From contig DUUN01000417.1 of the NCBI GenBank assembly GCA_012841535.1, forward strand, positions 1 to 35,713: DNA of 35,713 nucleotides. The letters run 5' to 3'. This DNA comes from Gallicola sp. (GTDB lineage: Bacteria > Bacillota > Clostridia > Tissierellales > Peptoniphilaceae). Of the stretch, positions 34,145 through 35,713 are shown in pieces. Both the position numbers and the translations under genes were made by a program. The notes beneath the pieces are model-generated. The model searched no databases, was not told the origin of the DNA, and worked only from the letters and a program-made list of their open reading frames with translations. Each line of letters begins with the position of its first letter. Position 1 is the stretch's first letter.

Positions 34145-35536
34145 ATGGATAATTTCAGAATAGAATTTGACTCAGTTGGAAAATTAGAAATACCTGTAAA
34201 TGCATACTATGGTGTTCAAACTTTAAGGGCAAAAAATAACTTTAATATAACTGGAAGAAAAATGCATAAAGATTTAATAATATCTTTAGCAGAAATAAAA
34301 AAAGCTTCGGCTATTTCAAATATAAAAACCGGTGAGTTAGATACTGCAATAGGAGCATCAATTATTAAGGCTTGTGATGAAATTATAGGCGGAAAATATC
34401 ATGAGGAGTTTATTGTTGACCCTATACAAGGTGGAGCTGGAACCTCTGCTAATATGAATGCAAATGAAGTAATAGCAAATATTGCTTTGGAAATATTAGG
34501 AAGTTACAAGGGGAATTATTCCTTAATTAATCCAAATGACCATGTAAATATGAGTCAATCTACTAACGATGTTTTCCCAACAGCTGGTAAAATGACTATA
34601 ATAAAATTATTGAAAAAACTTAAAATAGAAATTAATAATTTATATATGGCATTAATATCCAAAGCTGAAGAATTTGATGATGTTATAAAAATGGGAAGAA
34701 CACAACTTGAAGATGCTATTCCTATAACCCTAGGTCAAGAATTTAGTGCTTATAGCCAGGCTATTAAAAGGGACTTAAGAAGATCTGAATTGGCAATAGA
34801 GGAAATGGAATATGTAAATATGGGTGCTACTGCCATAGGTACAGGCTTAAATGCAAAAAAAGACTATATAGATAATATCGTTTTAGAATTAGATGAAATA
34901 TCTAATTTAAACTTAAAACAATCTCCTAATTTAATAGATGGTACACAAAATTTAGACAGCTTTACTATAGTCTCAGGTTACTTGAAAACCCTAGCTGTTA
35001 ATTTATCTAAAATTTCTAACGATTTGAGACTTATGAATTCCGGTCCAAGAACCGGTTTAGCAGAAATTACACTACCAGCTAAACAAAATGGTTCTTCCAT
35101 AATGCCAGGTAAAATTAATCCAGTAATTCCAGAAGTAGTAAACCAAATTTCATTTAATGTTATAGGTAATGATACTACTATAACCATGGCTTGTGAAGCA
35201 GGACAACTAGAATTAAATGCTTTTGAACCGATAATTTTTTATAATCTATTTGAATCAATAGAAACCTTAACCTTTGGTATAAAAACTTTTACAGACAATG
35301 CTATAAAAGATCTAGTTGCCAATAGAGAAAACTGTAAAAAGCACGTAAGCAACTCCATTGGATTAATAACTGCTGTAAATCCTTATATAGGTTACCAAAA
35401 ATCAGCTACAATTGCCAAGGAAGCTTTGAAATCCGGAAAAACCATAAAGGATTTATTAAGTAAAAAACATATTATTCCAGATAATGAAATAGACAATATT
35501 TTAGACCCTTATAAAATGATAGAACCAAAAAACTAG
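34145..35536 (+). CDS. aspA: Aspartate ammonia-lyase
   Basis: A 463-residue member of the aspartase/fumarase superfamily. GAGTSANMNANEVIAN (97-112), NMSQSTNDVFPTA (135-147), MGRTQLEDAIP (183-193) and the signature GSSIMPGKINP (316-326, catalytic Ser318) are all present. GAGTS and NMGATAIGTGLN favour aspartase over class II fumarase. It converts L-aspartate to fumarate and ammonia. AGGAGG lies 4 bases before the ATG. It is divergent from a LysR-type regulator and ends inside its own terminator. Confidence in the superfamily is very high and in aspartase versus fumarase about 0.9. Confidence 0.93.
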   Translation: MDNFRIEFDSVGKLEIPVNAYYGVQTLRAKNNFNITGRKMHKDLIISLAEIKKASAISNIKTGELDTAIGASIIKACDEIIGGKYHEEFIVDPIQGGAGTSANMNANEVIANIALEILGSYKGNYSLINPNDHVNMSQSTNDVFPTAGKMTIIKLLKKLKIEINNLYMALISKAEEFDDVIKMGRTQLEDAIPITLGQEFSAYSQAIKRDLRRSELAIEEMEYVNMGATAIGTGLNAKKDYIDNIVLELDEISNLNLKQSPNLIDGTQNLDSFTIVSGYLKTLAVNLSKISNDLRLMNSGPRTGLAEITLPAKQNGSSIMPGKINPVIPEVVNQISFNVIGNDTTITMACEAGQLELNAFEPIIFYNLFESIETLTFGIKTFTDNAIKDLVANRENCKKHVSNSIGLITAVNPYIGYQKSATIAKEALKSGKTIKDLLSKKHIIPDNEIDNILDPYKMIEPKN

Positions 35537-35568
35537 GTAGGTGGAATTTCCATCTTACCTAGTTTTTT
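35527..35568 (+). terminator. Terminator overlapping the aspA 3' end
   Basis: AAAAAACTAGGTA (35527-35539) pairs with TACCTAGTTTTTT (35556-35568). The stem continues inward to GTGGAA/TTCCAT with a small bulge. The aspA TAG stop is inside the left arm. Confidence 0.9.
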
Positions 35569-35634
35569 GATTTATTAGCCAAATAGCAAAAATCCTTAAA
35601 ACTCTTTTTCATAAAAAGTTCGGCTCTATAATTT

Positions 35635-35674
35635 ATAGTGTTGATGGAAATAAATCCATTAGCACTATTTTTTA
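35635..35674 (+). terminator. Second terminator-like hairpin downstream of aspA
   Basis: ATAGTGTTGATGGA (35635-35648) pairs over 14 bp (two G-U pairs) with TCCATTAGCACTAT (35655-35668), loop AATAAA, followed by TTTTTTATT. No gene lies between it and the aspA terminator. It may be a back-up terminator or the 3' end of a small RNA. The rest of the right edge to 35713 holds nothing I can name. Confidence 0.65.
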
Positions 35675-35713
35675 TTGGAATATAAAAGAATAGACAAATT
35701 ATTCACTTTTCCT

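Overview
The window comes from an AT-rich, low-GC Gram-positive anaerobe. Evidence is the strong AGGAGG-type ribosome binding sites, frequent TTG and GTG starts, sigma-A type promoters, a T-box leader, a Firmicutes-style 6S RNA, a GlgC plus GlgD pair, and HydE. A member of the Tissierellia/Clostridia (Peptoniphilaceae-like) is my best guess, but this is inference and I cannot name a species. I see no phage, insertion sequence, CRISPR array, tRNA or rRNA; the region looks like ordinary chromosome.

Layout. 1-1822 (minus): a diacylglycerol-kinase-family lipid kinase followed by a LacI-type regulator cut by the window edge. 1915-3133 (minus): two envelope-associated small proteins (DUF948 and YtxH types) downstream of a 6S RNA gene that has its own consensus promoter. 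3272-4087 (plus): NAD kinase. 4134-7385 (minus): a cell-wall operon, FHA protein then RodA/FtsW-type SEDS glycosyltransferase then class B penicillin-binding protein. 7493-8074 (minus): xanthine phosphoribosyltransferase. 8297-20460 (minus): an eight-gene glycogen operon in the order glgB, glgC, glgD, glgA, a phosphorylase-family gene, type I pullulanase, an unknown gene and phosphoglucomutase. Together these could run glucose-6-phosphate to glycogen and back.

20473-20899 is a 430-base control region with the divergent glgB promoter, three 20-bp tandem repeats, and a full T-box riboswitch leader. The leader drives a plus-strand polar amino acid ABC importer (20900-23340). The best specifier codon reading is AGG (arginine). 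23361-26016 (minus) holds a beta-CASP metallo-beta-lactamase-fold nuclease and an old-yellow-enzyme reductase. 26128-30150 (minus) is a MarR-controlled heterodimeric ABC exporter. 30290-31219 (minus) is cysteine synthase. 31328-32368 (plus) is the hydrogenase maturase HydE, convergent with a lysR-fdhD pair (minus, 32365-34031). aspA (aspartate ammonia-lyase) is divergent from lysR and fills 34145-35536.

The points I find most worth following are: a GT35 phosphorylase that keeps the PLP lysine but has changes at several residues that bind phosphate in known enzymes; an unknown gene embedded in the glycogen operon; an FdhD homologue lacking the CxxC motif; the T-box/arginine link; and a repeated habit of placing stop codons inside terminator hairpins. 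I found no clear evidence for a wholly new multi-gene system.
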